In this document: piece by piece, positions 1 to 5,943 of the stretch | Position numbering within the stretch: the stretch's first letter is position 1 | Layout: the number at the start of each line of letters is the position of its first letter | Assembly (NCBI GenBank): GCA_022712335.1 | Contig: JALAGR010000171.1 | Coordinates: 1 to 10,166 of the forward strand | Direction: 5' to 3' | Source: Pediococcus sp. | Lineage (GTDB): Bacteria; Bacillota; Bacilli; Lactobacillales; Lactobacillaceae | Length of the DNA stretch: 10,166 nt | Notes under the pieces: model-generated | Told to the model about the DNA's origin: nothing | What the model saw: the letters and a program-made list of their open reading frames with translations, nothing else | The model's database searches: none | Position numbers and translations under genes: made by a program

Positions 1-28
1 CACTAAAAAGAGGTAGGAGAAATAATAA

Positions 29-613
29 ATGACATATCCACAATTAGATTTAGAAAATGCTATTGGCACGAAGGTAACAATCAAAACTAACGAAGGCGAC
101 ATCAAAGTACAACTTTTTGACGAATTGGTTCCCAAAACAGTCAAAAATTTTGTTGAATTAGCCGAAAAAGGCTACTACAATGGTGTGATTTTCCATCGTG
201 TTATCCCTGATTTTATGATTCAAGGTGGTGACCCCACTGGAACAGGAATGGGTGGCGAAAGTATTTACGGTGAATCATTTGAAGATGAATTTTCAAATGA
301 ACTGTATAATTTAAATGGTGCTCTATCAATGGCTAATGCTGGTCCCAACACGAATGGTAGTCAATTCTTTATTGTTACTAACAGCAATGTGCCTAAACGA
401 ATGATTAAACAACTTAAAGCTGCTGAATTTCCTGAAGAAATTGTTGAAGCATATCGTCAAGGTGGAACACCTTGGTTGGATGGACGTCATACAGTCTTTG
501 GACAAGTAAGTGAAGGCATGGATGTTGTTAAAGCAATTAGTAAAGCTAAGCGCAACGGCGAAGATCGTCCTAAGAAGGACATCGTAATGGAACAAGTGAT
601 TGTTGAAAAATAA
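29..613 (+). CDS. Cyclophilin-type peptidyl-prolyl cis-trans isomerase (PpiB-like)
   Basis: Catalyses cis-trans isomerisation of X-Pro bonds and assists protein folding. There is no signal peptide or lipobox, so it should be cytoplasmic. The 194-residue protein is a single cyclophilin domain. The [15 protein letters not shown] block (residues 55-69) holds the catalytic Arg57 with Phe62, Met63 and Gln65. The [14 protein letters not shown] block lies at 101-114, and Trp149 and His154 sit in the [11 protein letters not shown] segment. Residues about 119-146 form an insertion between the last two blocks that I associate with Lactobacillales PpiB proteins. The ATG follows an AGGTAGGAG ribosome site (11-19) at normal spacing. 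The next gene begins 28 bp downstream on the same strand, so the two are probably cotranscribed. The promoter lies outside the window. Confidence 0.95.
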   Translation: MTYPQLDLENAIGTKVTIKTNEGDIKVQLFDELVPKTVKNFVELAEKGYYNGVIFHRVIPDFMIQGGDPTGTGMGGESIYGESFEDEFSNELYNLNGALSMANAGPNTNGSQFFIVTNSNVPKRMIKQLKAAEFPEEIVEAYRQGGTPWLDGRHTVFGQVSEGMDVVKAISKAKRNGEDRPKKDIVMEQVIVEK

Positions 614-641
614 GTAATAGTTTGAAACGAGGACTAGCACA

Positions 642-1376
642 ATGCTAACATCGATTATTTTGGTTCTAATACCAGCTATGTTGGCTGGTTTAATCCAAGG
701 TGTTACCGGATTTGGTTCAGGAATTATTTTGATGATTTTTTTACCAATCGTTTTTTCAGTTTCTAAAAGTGCAGGATTAGCAACGTTGATGATGTCGATT
801 GCTACTTTAACGGTAGTGTTACGGTACCGAAAACAAATACAGTGGAAGCAAGTGATCGTCCCTTTTGCAATTTATGCGATAACTGCAACGTTTGCAATCC
901 AGATTGGGCAGAAACTATCGACAGACTTGCTAAAGGTTTTATTGGGATTACTATTAGTGGGTTTATGTACTTACTTTATATGGTCACCGTTAAAGGAAAC
1001 CCAATCTTTTAGTTGGTGGATAGTGGCGATATTTATGGTTATTTCTGGATTTTTCAACGGCCTGTTAGGAATTGGTGGTCCATTAGTGGCTTTGTATTTT
1101 TTAACAAAATCCAAAACACCTGAAATGTATTTAGGTACACTACAAGTCTTTTTTCTATTAGACATGATTTATGTAAGCTGCATAAGAGTTTCACAGCATA
1201 TTGTAAATGGTCATGATCTACCATTTATCATAGTAGGAATGGTGGGCACGACGCTTGGAGTTCTGATTGCTCAAAGAATTGTTCAACGTCTAAATATCGA
1301 AAAGGTACGGCAAATAACGTATATATTAATTGGATGTAGTGGAATATATTATCTGTTTTCGGTATTTGTAAAATGA
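642..1376 (+). CDS. TSUP (TauE/SafE) family membrane transporter
   Basis: Integral membrane protein of 244 residues with about eight hydrophobic segments and no large soluble domain. It shows the internal two-fold repeat of the TSUP family: GLIQGVTGFGSG at 16-27 and the related GFFNGLLGIGGP at 136-147, each at the start of a half. Characterised members move sulfite, sulfoacetate, taurine-derived or other small organic anions, often outwards. Nothing here identifies the substrate. The ATG has a GAGGA ribosome site about ten bases upstream and follows the cyclophilin gene after 28 bp with no terminator between, so it likely depends on the upstream promoter. A strong hairpin begins immediately after the stop codon. 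Family assignment is confident; function is open. Confidence 0.88.
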   Translation: MLTSIILVLIPAMLAGLIQGVTGFGSGIILMIFLPIVFSVSKSAGLATLMMSIATLTVVLRYRKQIQWKQVIVPFAIYAITATFAIQIGQKLSTDLLKVLLGLLLVGLCTYFIWSPLKETQSFSWWIVAIFMVISGFFNGLLGIGGPLVALYFLTKSKTPEMYLGTLQVFFLLDMIYVSCIRVSQHIVNGHDLPFIIVGMVGTTLGVLIAQRIVQRLNIEKVRQITYILIGCSGIYYLFSVFVK

Positions 1377-1412
1377 AAAGATCCGGTCGACATTGTCGAC
1401 TGGATCTTTTTT
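1377..1412. terminator. Bidirectional rho-independent terminator between convergent genes
   Basis: The arms 1377-1391 and 1395-1409 form a 15-bp stem with one G-T wobble and a 3-base loop (ATT). A run of T residues follows on the plus strand (1406-1413). On the minus strand the same hairpin is followed by TTTT and then CATTTT, so it can also end the convergent transporter operon, whose last stop codon is at 1423. Confidence 0.9.
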
Positions 1413-1422
1413 TGTTATCGAT

Positions 1423-2700
1423 TTACTCTGAAGTATTAATAGTAGCTTCGATGGATTCAGTAGTTTGATCTATTTGTCCAGCTTGAATAGGATCCTCTTT
1501 TTTAAGGAAGAATGCAGCAAATAGAGTAATGACAAGGACAACTAGCCCCATAACAAGGTAAGTATGTTGGAAACCAATTGAGTCATACATTGTTCCGGCT
1601 ACAGATGAGAAGATAAAGACGGAAACTTGTTTAGCGAAATTGGAGGCAAGAGCATAAACAGTAGCGTATAAACGAATATCAAAAGCTCCAGCAATGTATT
1701 TCATAATTGAAGTTAGAAGTAGAGGCATTTCCAAACCAGCTACGAGACGGAAACCTACTAACCAAATCCAGTTAGGAGCAAAAGCTGAACCTAAAATACG
1801 AATGCATGTTAGGAAACCATAAATAATTAAACCATTACGAGAGCCAATCTTGTTGATGATCCAAGGCATTGGAAACATCAAACAAAATTCAATAGCAATT
1901 TGTGCAGAAGTCATATAACTATAAACGAGTGTTCCTTGTGATGCAGTATCAAAGAATGTTTTAAAGAAAATAATAAATTGTTGATCAAAAACATCATAAA
2001 GTGCTGAAGCACCCATATAAAAAATAGCTAAAACCCAAAGATTTTTAATTTTGAAAACGGACATTACAGTCTTCATATCTAGAGAATTTGATGTATCACC
2101 AGCAGCAGTTGCGTTGTCCATATTAACTTTATCGCTAAAAATTAATAGTCCAGTTAAGATTACAGCGGCAATTGTACAAGCCCAGAAAATTGAATTAGGA
2201 TGCCATAAGAAAATTGGACCAGAAATTAATGAAGCAGCAACACCAGCAACTGAACCACCAACACGTGAATGTGCGTATTCAAATTTGTTTGCTAAACTTG
2301 CACGTTGAACATATTGTTCAATAACAGATACTCCACCATTTAAGACAAAACTTAAGAATATACCTGTAACAAAAGCAACTAAGAATGAATTAACATGTAA
2401 AATTGGCATAAAAACCCATTGGAAGTAAGGCCCGATAAAAATTCCGACGATTGAAATAGTTAAAATCAAGGTTTTCTTGAATAATAGTTTATCGGATAAT
2501 ACCCCGAAAATAGGTTGGAAAATAAGAGAAATACCAGCCATCATTGAGAATACAGCCCCGGATTCAGTACCATTCAAATGAGCAACTTGCTCCATCCAAA
2601 GCGTTAAGTAACCATTAATAACTGCCCAAATGAAGAAATAACTAAAGTGAGTTAGGGGGAACCCCCAGAAATGTTTTGATTCATCTTTTACATTATTCAT
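1423..2700 (-). CDS. LacY-type oligosaccharide:H+ symporter (MFS)
   Basis: A 425-residue, 12-helix MFS protein of the oligosaccharide:H+ symporter family. It aligns along its length with E. coli LacY as I remember that sequence: FQPIFGVLSDKL at 61-72, YDVFDQQF at 235-242, and WIINKIGSRNGL at 280-291. LacY coupling residues are kept: Glu128 (E126), Arg146 (R144), Asp236 and Asp239 (D237, D240), Arg301 (R302), Glu324 (E325), Lys357 (K358), and Arg318 in place of K319. Galactoside contacts are not kept: W151 is Gly153, E269 is Ile268, N272 is Glu271, and H322 is Ala321. It is the second gene of an operon, 12 bp after the GH43 gene, whose TAG stop lies inside the TAGGAG ribosome site used here. 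Likely imports the substrate of the GH43 enzyme, plausibly an arabino-oligosaccharide. Family is certain; substrate is inferred. Confidence 0.93.
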   Translation of the reverse strand: MNNVKDESKHFWGFPLTHFSYFFIWAVINGYLTLWMEQVAHLNGTESGAVFSMMAGISLIFQPIFGVLSDKLLFKKTLILTISIVGIFIGPYFQWVFMPILHVNSFLVAFVTGIFLSFVLNGGVSVIEQYVQRASLANKFEYAHSRVGGSVAGVAASLISGPIFLWHPNSIFWACTIAAVILTGLLIFSDKVNMDNATAAGDTSNSLDMKTVMSVFKIKNLWVLAIFYMGASALYDVFDQQFIIFFKTFFDTASQGTLVYSYMTSAQIAIEFCLMFPMPWIINKIGSRNGLIIYGFLTCIRILGSAFAPNWIWLVGFRLVAGLEMPLLLTSIMKYIAGAFDIRLYATVYALASNFAKQVSVFIFSSVAGTMYDSIGFQHTYLVMGLVVLVITLFAAFFLKKEDPIQAGQIDQTTESIEATINTSE

Positions 2701-2712
2701 ATTTATTTACTC

Positions 2713-3687
2713 CTATTCGTAATTGTAAGGAACTGGTTTTCCGAAGTTAGGTGTTCCATCATCGTTCCAATTGAATTTTTGTACCATTGTATGTCGGTTA
2801 GGGTCGTAAAGAGGATCTCCTTTAATGTCTGTATAGTTTCGACAGTGATAAACAAGGATGTCAGTTTCGCCGTCTTCTGCGACAGTGAATGAATTATGTC
2901 CAGGACCATATTGTTGAATATCCATATTGCTTTGGAAGACGGGTGCCTTAGATTTAGACCAGTTAGAAGCTTCCAATAAATCTGCATCTTCATCGATGGA
3001 CAACATACCCATAGCATAGTTTTCGTCGGTAGCGCTTGCAGAATAGGTTAAGAAGTATTTTCCATTGCGGTGTAAAATGGCAGGACCTTCGTTAACCCAG
3101 AAAATTTTAGTTTCCCAGTCATATTCAGGTTTTGTTAACATAACCGGTTCACTCTTAAGCATCCATGGATTTTCCATTTCAGCGATATAGATATTAGAAT
3201 TTCCTTGGATAGCAGGATCTTTTTGGGCCCAAACATAATATAGTTTGTCGTGGGCCTCAAAAACGGTAGCGTCTAACGCAAATGTATCCAAATGTGTCTC
3301 TATCTGCCCGTGTTCAATCCAATCCGACTCGTCGTGCATAGGATTGGGATTATCGCACTCTAAGCAATACATCCGATGTTGAAACATACCATTATGATCA
3401 AATTCTTTGGTGTGTGAGGCCGCGAAGTAAATAAACCATTTACCGTTGATAAAATGTAATTCAGGAGCCCAGATAAGTTGACTCATTGCACCACTACCAT
3501 CGGGGTGTTTTCTCCAAACGGTTCGTGGAGCGGCGTTTGCTAAGCCGTTTAAAGTTTTAGCACGCCGAATTTCTATCAAGTTATAAGCAGGTACGGAGGC
3601 GGTAAAATAATAATAGCCGTCAGTATGTTTGTAAATATATGGATCTGCTCGTTGAACAATTAATGGATTGGTATAATTTTGGGTCAT
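2713..3687 (-). CDS. Cytoplasmic GH43 glycosidase, alpha-L-arabinofuranosidase-like
   Basis: A 324-residue single-domain five-bladed beta-propeller glycosidase of family GH43. Expected inverting-mechanism residues are visible: Asp15 (general base, in RADPYIY), Asp139 (pKa modulator, in LDATVFE) and Glu200 (general acid, in VNEGPAIL). His264 in GPGHNS matches the metal-coordinating histidine of the family. The N-terminus (NPLIVQRADPYIYKHTDGYY) and the LIWAPELH stretch resemble GH43 subfamily 26, whose studied members release arabinose from arabino-oligosaccharides; that subfamily call is from memory of related sequences. There is no signal peptide or carbohydrate-binding module, so the enzyme acts on imported oligosaccharide, matching the symporter gene downstream. 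An AAAGGAG ribosome site precedes the ATG. Beta-xylosidase activity is the main alternative. Confidence 0.9.
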   Translation of the reverse strand: MTQNYTNPLIVQRADPYIYKHTDGYYYFTASVPAYNLIEIRRAKTLNGLANAAPRTVWRKHPDGSGAMSQLIWAPELHFINGKWFIYFAASHTKEFDHNGMFQHRMYCLECDNPNPMHDESDWIEHGQIETHLDTFALDATVFEAHDKLYYVWAQKDPAIQGNSNIYIAEMENPWMLKSEPVMLTKPEYDWETKIFWVNEGPAILHRNGKYFLTYSASATDENYAMGMLSIDEDADLLEASNWSKSKAPVFQSNMDIQQYGPGHNSFTVAEDGETDILVYHCRNYTDIKGDPLYDPNRHTMVQKFNWNDDGTPNFGKPVPYNYE

Positions 3688-3777
3688 CGAATAATAGCTC
3701 CTTTATAAAATGAAAGTGAATGTAAGAATTTATTAGTGAACTTTTTTGTGGAAAGGCTAATGAATTATTACAAGAGC

Positions 3778-3806
3778 ACTATAATTGTCAATGAAAACGC
3801 TGTCAA
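3778..3806 (-). promoter_or_regulatory. Sigma-A promoter of the GH43-symporter operon
   Basis: On the minus strand, a perfect -35 TTGACA (3806-3801) is followed after 17 bases by the -10 TATAGT (3783-3778, 5 of 6). The predicted start site is near 3771, leaving a leader of about 84 bases. A second TTGACA lies 15 bases further along (3791-3786) with a possible AATAAT -10 at 3769-3764, so two start sites are possible. A cre box covers the -35 and part of the spacer. Confidence 0.72.
3792..3805. promoter_or_regulatory. CcpA cre box on the GH43 operon promoter
   Basis: TGAAAACGCTGTCA matches the catabolite-responsive-element consensus TGWNANCGNTNWCA at every defined position, and the flanking bases are A and A as in the extended consensus. 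It overlaps the -35 box of the minus-strand promoter, a position that predicts repression of the glycosidase and symporter by CcpA with HPr-Ser-P when preferred sugars are available. Confidence 0.85.
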
Positions 3807-3841
3807 TAGATTTGTTAATCTTTTTTAAAAAAGTATTGACA
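3801..3841. repeat. Inverted repeat carrying the two facing -35 boxes
   Basis: TGTCAATA (3801-3808) and TATTGACA (3834-3841) are a perfect 8-bp inverted repeat with a 25-base gap. Each arm contains the -35 hexamer of one of the divergent promoters. Within the gap lies the 14-bp perfect palindrome CTTTTTTAAAAAAG (3820-3833). The symmetry may come simply from two facing -35 boxes, or may be an operator for the adjacent winged-helix regulator. Confidence 0.5.
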
Positions 3842-3865
3842 AATGTAGGTTGTGTTAATAATAAT
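3836..3865 (+). promoter_or_regulatory. Sigma-A promoter of the winged-helix regulator gene
   Basis: A perfect -35 TTGACA (3836-3841) is followed after 18 bases by AATAAT (3860-3865, 5 of 6). Overlapping TAATAA repeats make the exact -10 uncertain by three bases. The start site would fall near 3872, at the first base of the second cre box. The leader to the ATG at 3953 is about 80 bases. Confidence 0.65.
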
Positions 3866-3871
3866 GTTAAC

Positions 3872-3885
3872 TGAAAGCGTTTTTA
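3872..3885. promoter_or_regulatory. Second cre-like box at the regulator start site
   Basis: TGAAAGCGTTTTTA matches the cre consensus TGWNANCGNTNWCA at all defined positions but one (T in place of the C near the 3' end). It lies at and just after the predicted transcription start of the plus-strand regulator gene, where bound CcpA would act as a block. With the box at 3792, each divergent promoter has its own cre. Confidence 0.65.
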
Positions 3886-3952
3886 TAAAAAGTGTGGACG
3901 ATTTAAATAAACTGATTTATTAATGTAAGAAAAATGAAAGGAAAACCAAGAC

Positions 3953-4843
3953 ATGCAATTAGATATTTCGGAACAATCACTTAAAGTCTATGAAGCGTTA
4001 GCAAGTTCTGTTCGATTAAAAATAATTCGCTTACTATCAGATGAAAAAATGAGTGTAAAGGAATTGGCTGAAAGTTTAAATTTGAGCAGTCCAATTGTTG
4101 CTAAACATTTAAACAAATTGGAAGAAGCTGAAATTATCCAGACTAAGAGGGTTGGCCATCGAAAAGTTTCATCATTAAAAATTGATACAATTGATATTAA
4201 ATTTCCACGACAAATTTATCCAAAATTTAGTGTGCATCGAACAGGGATACCAATTGGTCACTATACTGAATTTAATGTGAAGCCTTCATGCGGTTTAGCG
4301 GGGGAAGATGGATATATTGGGAATGTCGATAATCCAAAGTACTTTATGTTACCTGAGAGAATGAATGCAGGAATGATATGGTTTAACAATGGGTATGTCG
4401 AGTATCAAACTCCTAATTTTCTTGGGTTTGATGAACATTTGGAGATGCTAGATATTTCGATGGAATTAGGGTCAGAATTTCCATTTTCGAATAATACTTG
4501 GCCATCAGACATTACTTTTTCTGTTAATGGAAAGGAGATTGGTACTTGGCGCAGTCCCGGAGATTTTTCTGATATTCGTGGAAAATATACTCCAGACTGG
4601 CTTCCAGACAACGTCAATCAGTATGGAATACTTAAAATTTTACGGATTACTGATCACGGTACTTATCTTGATGGGCAGCCATTCACTAATGTTTGCCTGA
4701 AAGATTTACCGATTAATAGTGACGTGTGGACAATTAGATTTGAAGTTAAACCGGACGCTGAAAAATCTGGAGGGTGTACAATATTTGGACAAGGTTTCGG
4801 GAATTATGATCAAAATATAGAACTTTCTGCTTTTTACAGTTAA
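3953..4843 (+). CDS. ArsR-like winged-helix regulator with an unrecognised C-terminal domain
   Basis: A 296-residue protein. Residues 1-80 are a winged-helix DNA-binding domain of the ArsR type: the LASSVRLKIIRLLSD helix (16-30), the helix-turn-helix SVKELAESLNLSSPIVAKHL (34-53), and a wing at about 63-77. The metal-binding ELCVCD motif of ArsR/SmtB repressors is absent. Residues about 85-296 form a soluble domain rich in predicted strands and aromatic residues, with many Gly, Asn and Trp. I do not recognise it, and it could be a beta-sandwich ligand-binding domain. Divergent placement from a GH43-symporter operon, sharing a control region, suggests it senses the sugar and controls that operon. 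An AAAGGA ribosome site (3937-3942) lies ten bases before the ATG. Whether it represses or activates cannot be told from the sequence. Confidence 0.85.
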   Translation: MQLDISEQSLKVYEALASSVRLKIIRLLSDEKMSVKELAESLNLSSPIVAKHLNKLEEAEIIQTKRVGHRKVSSLKIDTIDIKFPRQIYPKFSVHRTGIPIGHYTEFNVKPSCGLAGEDGYIGNVDNPKYFMLPERMNAGMIWFNNGYVEYQTPNFLGFDEHLEMLDISMELGSEFPFSNNTWPSDITFSVNGKEIGTWRSPGDFSDIRGKYTPDWLPDNVNQYGILKILRITDHGTYLDGQPFTNVCLKDLPINSDVWTIRFEVKPDAEKSGGCTIFGQGFGNYDQNIELSAFYS

Positions 4844-4848
4844 GAAAC

Positions 4849-4894
4849 AAAAACAACCAAACTCCGGCTAGTAAGCTGAAATTTGGTTGTTTTT
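4849..4894. terminator. Bidirectional terminator between the regulator and patatin genes
   Basis: Arms 4849-4861 and 4882-4894 pair over 13 perfect base pairs (AAAAACAACCAAA with its complement), and a small inner GCT-AGC stem sits in the loop. The T-rich outer arm serves the plus strand, and the complementary A-rich arm gives a T run on the minus strand. The patatin stop codon (4893-4895) overlaps the right arm. Confidence 0.85.
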
Positions 4895-5747
4895 ATTTCG
4901 CTAAATATTTTTTCAAATCTGTGAATTGGTTTTGAATAACTTCAGTACCCTTATCGTAAAGAGCCATCAACTTTTTATTATCACGTTCGACACGGGAAAC
5001 AGAAACGGGTTCTTGTGGACGAATCACAAAAATTTTGCCTTCACGTTCCAAACGTTCAATTTCTTCTAACGAACGGTTATATTGTTGAGGACGATTGATA
5101 AATGCCTCTACAAAACGAGGGAAGTCGTGATATTTGAATTTAACTAAGCGGTTCATCGCGCGACTATTTTCAGGTTTACGATAACTAATATCACGTGTTA
5201 AAACAACTACGATTTTTTCGTAACCCAATTCTTGAGCACGTCTAAAAGGAATCGAATCAGCAATTCCGCCGTCTAGGTAAGGCTGATGATTAACAACGCG
5301 GATATCCGATACTAGTGGCATGCTAGCAGAAGCTTTAACTGCCTCTTCTTGTCCATCAGTATCAGTTTTACGGAAAATATCTGCTTTACCAGTTAAAACG
5401 TTGGTAGCGGTAATTTCAAAAATTTGTTTGCTGGCATTATAAGCCTTGTAGTTGAATGGGCTATAGTCGAAACATTCCGGTGAAAACAAAAAGTCTAGGT
5501 TGAAAATTCCACCATTACGAATAAGATTATTAAAACCGATGTAGCGTTTGTCGTGAAGAAAATGGAGATTAACATCAGCAGAACGTCTTTTTTGCTTTGA
5601 AATATAATTCATTGCAGACATTGTTCCAGCTGAAACTCCGTGGATATACTCGAATTCCATTTCGTTTTCGAGGAAATAATCCAAAACGGCACTAGTGAAA
5701 AATGATCTTAGGGCACCGCCCTCTAATATTAAAGCTGCTTTTTCCAA
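4893..5747 (-). CDS. Patatin-like phospholipase (serine lipid acyl hydrolase)
   Basis: A 284-residue cytoplasmic protein of the patatin/RssA-YjjU type, expected to hydrolyse acyl esters of lipids with a Ser-Asp dyad. All signatures are present: the oxyanion-hole glycines and arginine in EGGALRS (9-15), the nucleophile elbow GVSAG (37-41) with Ser39, and the catalytic aspartate in DGG (159-161). Substrate is unknown. No signal peptide or membrane segment is seen. The first possible start is TTG (5747-5745), five bases after GAAGGGA; no in-frame ATG or GTG with a ribosome site precedes it. It appears monocistronic: its own promoter lies upstream and a terminator overlaps its stop codon. Nothing nearby ties it to a pathway. 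Confidence 0.92.
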   Translation of the reverse strand: MEKAALILEGGALRSFFTSAVLDYFLENEMEFEYIHGVSAGTMSAMNYISKQKRRSADVNLHFLHDKRYIGFNNLIRNGGIFNLDFLFSPECFDYSPFNYKAYNASKQIFEITATNVLTGKADIFRKTDTDGQEEAVKASASMPLVSDIRVVNHQPYLDGGIADSIPFRRAQELGYEKIVVVLTRDISYRKPENSRAMNRLVKFKYHDFPRFVEAFINRPQQYNRSLEEIERLEREGKIFVIRPQEPVSVSRVERDNKKLMALYDKGTEVIQNQFTDLKKYLAK

Positions 5748-5769
5748 TGGAATCCCTTCTCTCTTCTAA

Positions 5770-5782
5770 TGTACAGACACTA
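5770..5782 (-). promoter_or_regulatory. Degenerate NiaR-like site at the patatin start site
   Basis: Read on the minus strand, TAGTGTCTGTACA agrees at 11 of 13 bases with TAGTGTCTTGACA, the sequence shared by the two sites between niaP and niaR. It directly follows the candidate -10 of the patatin promoter and covers the predicted start site. The second half of the palindrome is weakened, so binding is doubtful. Confidence 0.3.
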
Positions 5783-5811
5783 TTTTAGCTCTTTTCATAG
5801 AGTTGTGGCAA
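5782..5811 (-). promoter_or_regulatory. Candidate promoter of the patatin gene
   Basis: On the minus strand, TTGCCA (5811-5806, 5 of 6) is followed after 18 bases by TAAAAT (5787-5782, 5 of 6). The start site would be near 5775, leaving a leader of about 28 bases to the TTG start. Confidence 0.5.
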
Positions 5812-5891
5812 ATGGTTTAAATACAGATATAGTGTAAAAACAGCATTAAGAAGCAAAATGAAGAGAATGGTCTACCTTTTAAAAAAACAAT

Positions 5892-5938
5892 AAAGAATGG
5901 ATCCAAAGTCGTAACACCTGACTCTGAATCCATTCTTT
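5892..5938 (-). terminator. Rho-independent terminator after niaP
   Basis: Arms 5892-5902 and 5928-5938 pair over 11 perfect base pairs (AAAGAATGGAT with its complement). Past two mismatches the stem continues inwards through AGTC/GACT. On the minus strand it is followed by ATTG and a run of seven T residues (5887-5881). It begins five bases beyond the niaP stop codon. Confidence 0.82.
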
Positions 5939-5943
5939 TAACA

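Noticed and set aside
326..640. Minus-strand 104-residue frame opposite the cyclophilin gene
   Set aside because: It is antisense to conserved cyclophilin motifs, has no ribosome site and shows low-complexity composition.
2703..3017. Minus-strand 104-residue frame inside the GH43 gene
   Set aside because: It overlaps the GH43 gene in another frame of the same strand, has no recognisable domain, and the GH43 frame has all its catalytic motifs across this stretch.
3906..3921. AATAAA-CTGA-TTTATT hairpin in the leader of the winged-helix regulator
   Set aside because: The stem is only six A-T pairs, with no T run or conserved riboswitch-like element, so no regulatory RNA is claimed.
5812..5891. 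AT-rich stretch between the patatin promoter and the niaP terminator searched for a small RNA or gene
   Set aside because: No frame with start signals, no stable hairpin and no convincing promoter pair was seen; it looks like a plain spacer.
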